From contig JAGRBM010000145.1 of the NCBI GenBank assembly GCA_020434085.1, positions 1 through 5,364 on the forward strand: DNA of 5,364 nucleotides, read 5' to 3'. The notes under the pieces are model-generated. The model saw nothing but the letters and a program-made list of their open reading frames with translations, was not told where the DNA came from and made no database searches. Origin of the DNA: Chrysiogenia bacterium. Its GTDB lineage: Bacteria; JAGRBM01. Within the stretch, counting starts at the first letter, position 1. Every line of letters begins with the position of its first letter. Below, one piece after another: positions 4,171 through 5,364 of the stretch. Made by a program: the position numbers and the translations under genes.

Positions 4171-5364
4171 TCAGGCCACCTTGTTGGGGTAGCCCAGCGC
4201 CTCGTTGAGCTTGCCCAGAAGATCCACCGCCGCTTCGGAGATCACGGTTCCCGGAGGGAAGATCGCCGCGGCGCCGGCCTTCTTGAGGGCGTCGTAGTCC
4301 TGGGGCGGAATCACGCCGCCAGCCACAATCAGGATGTCCTCGCGGCCGAGCTTGGCGAGCTCCTGCTTGAGCTGGGGGATGAGCGTGAGGTGCCCGGCCG
4401 CCAGCGAGCTGGCGCCCACGATGTGCACGTCGTTCTCGACCGCCTGCTTGGCCGCTTCTTCAGGCGTCTGGAAGAGCGGGCCGATGTCCACATCGAAGCC
4501 CAGATCGGCGAACGCGCTGGCGATCACCTTCTGGCCGCGGTCGTGGCCGTCCTGCCCCATCTTGGCGATGAGGATGCGCGGGCGGCGGCCCTCGTTCTTC
4601 TCGAACTCGTCGACCAGCCCCTGAACCTTCTTGACGCTCTCGCTCTCCACGCCCACTTCTCCGCGATAAATGCCCGAGATGGCCCGGATGGTCGCCTTGT
4701 GGCGGCCCCAGACCTTCTCGATAGCGTAGCTGATTTCTCCGACGCTCGCCTTCTCGCGCGCGGCGGCCACCGCCAGGTCGAGCAGGTTGCCCTCGCCCCG
4801 GTCGGCGCAATTGGTGAGCGCCTCGAGCGCCTTGTCCACCTTTGCCTGATCGCGCTCGGCGCGCAGCTTCTTGAGCTTGGCGATCTGCGCCTCGCGCACG
4901 GCTGAGTTGTCGACCTTGAGCACGTCGATCTGCTCTTCTTCATCGAGGCGATACTTGTTCACCCCGACCACCGTCTGGCGGCCGGCGTCGATACGCGCCT
5001 GCGTGCGGGCGGCCGCTTCCTCGATGCGCAGTTTGGGGATGCCGGCCTCGATGGCCTTGGCCATGCCGCCGGTCTCCTCGACTTCCTGGATGTGCGACCA
5101 CGCGCGCTCGGCAAGGTCGCGGGTGAGGCGCTCGACGTAGTAGCTGCCGCCCCAGGGATCGATCACCTGCGTGGTGCCCGATTCCTGCTGCAGGAAGAGC
5201 TGGGTGTTGCGGGCGATGCGCGCGCTGAAGTCCGTCGGGAGCGCCAGCGCCTCATCGAGGGCGTTGGTGTGGAGCGACTGGGTGTGGCCCTGCGAGCTGG
5301 CCATCGCCTCGATGCAGGTGCGAATGACGTTGTTGTAGACGTCCTGCGCCGTGAGGCTCCAGCC
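4171..5364 (-). CDS. scpA: Methylmalonyl-CoA mutase, C-terminal 397 residues (cut by window edge)
   Basis: The enzyme (also called mutB or mcmA) interconverts (R)-methylmalonyl-CoA and succinyl-CoA by a radical mechanism with adenosylcobalamin, linking propionyl-CoA metabolism to the TCA cycle. The frame is open to position 5364, beginning [17 protein letters not shown]; about 330-350 N-terminal residues of a usual 710-750 are outside. The late TIM-barrel is recognised by [36 protein letters not shown] and [21 protein letters not shown]. The linker leads to a complete B12-binding domain: [12 protein letters not shown] (D-x-H-x-x-G, with the cobalt-ligating His at 4543-4545), [21 protein letters not shown] and IFPPGT. 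Catalytic and B12 parts on one chain indicate the MutB/ScpA type rather than a split small-subunit mutase. Substrate-selecting residues lie in the missing part, so ethylmalonyl-CoA mutase is not formally excluded. The overall similarity and the adjacent meaB favour methylmalonyl-CoA. Confidence 0.95.
   Translation of the reverse strand, partial: GWSLTAQDVYNNVIRTCIEAMASSQGHTQSLHTNALDEALALPTDFSARIARNTQLFLQQESGTTQVIDPWGGSYYVERLTRDLAERAWSHIQEVEETGGMAKAIEAGIPKLRIEEAAARTQARIDAGRQTVVGVNKYRLDEEEQIDVLKVDNSAVREAQIAKLKKLRAERDQAKVDKALEALTNCADRGEGNLLDLAVAAAREKASVGEISYAIEKVWGRHKATIRAISGIYRGEVGVESESVKKVQGLVDEFEKNEGRRPRILIAKMGQDGHDRGQKVIASAFADLGFDVDIGPLFQTPEEAAKQAVENDVHIVGASSLAAGHLTLIPQLKQELAKLGREDILIVAGGVIPPQDYDALKKAGAAAIFPPGTVISEAAVDLLGKLNEALGYPNKVA

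Noticed and set aside
3039-4208. 389-codon open frame on the plus strand opposite meaB
   Set aside because: It starts inside the repeat element and otherwise mirrors meaB, whose GTPase motifs prove the minus-strand frame.
4120-4905. 261-codon open frame on the plus strand opposite the mutase
   Set aside because: It is antisense to the B12-binding and linker regions of the mutase; composition is typical of a mirrored frame and no domain is visible.

Overview
The window is GC-rich, densely coding bacterial chromosome. The methylmalonyl-CoA mutase/MeaB pair, a single-chain B12-type mutase, a PilZ protein and a secreted DUF4412 protein suit a Gram-negative, deltaproteobacterial- or Myxococcota-like environmental bacterium. 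That placement is inferred from gene content and base composition by eye; no rRNA or other phylogenetic marker is present.

Layout from left to right. (1) Positions 1-418, minus strand: the N-terminal 139 codons of NAD+-dependent DNA ligase (ligA), starting at TTG and running off the left edge with its catalytic lysine motif intact. (2) 419-566: a 148-bp divergent spacer with two GC-rich inverted repeats. (3) 567-1163, plus strand: a PilZ-domain (c-di-GMP receptor type) protein with an acidic linker and a distinct C-terminal tail. (4) 1160-2083, minus strand: a metallo-beta-lactamase-fold hydrolase of the UlaG-like group. It converges on the PilZ gene so tightly that both stop codons lie in one CTAG. 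(5) 2088-2921, minus strand: an exported DUF4412-type protein with a Met/Gly-rich tail, 4 bp upstream of the hydrolase and probably co-transcribed with it. (6) 2922-3128: a 207-bp spacer filled mostly by a 130-bp CACAG-rich repeat element (2990-3119) with short terminal inverted repeats and a long internal hairpin. (7) 3129-4157, minus strand: meaB, the G-protein chaperone of methylmalonyl-CoA mutase. (8) 4171-5364, minus strand: the C-terminal 397 residues of methylmalonyl-CoA mutase, running off the right edge.

The mutase and MeaB form a clear functional unit: the mutase interconverts (R)-methylmalonyl-CoA and succinyl-CoA, as in propionate or branched-chain/odd-chain catabolism, and MeaB guards its adenosylcobalamin cofactor. 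The DUF4412-hydrolase pair looks like a separate two-gene operon of unknown function. The ligase and PilZ genes are divergent and have no evident functional link.

I found no CRISPR array, transposase, phage gene, tRNA or rRNA. The least ordinary structure is the non-coding CACAG-rich element at 2990-3119. The genes are recognisable family members, and I see no convincing new multi-gene system.
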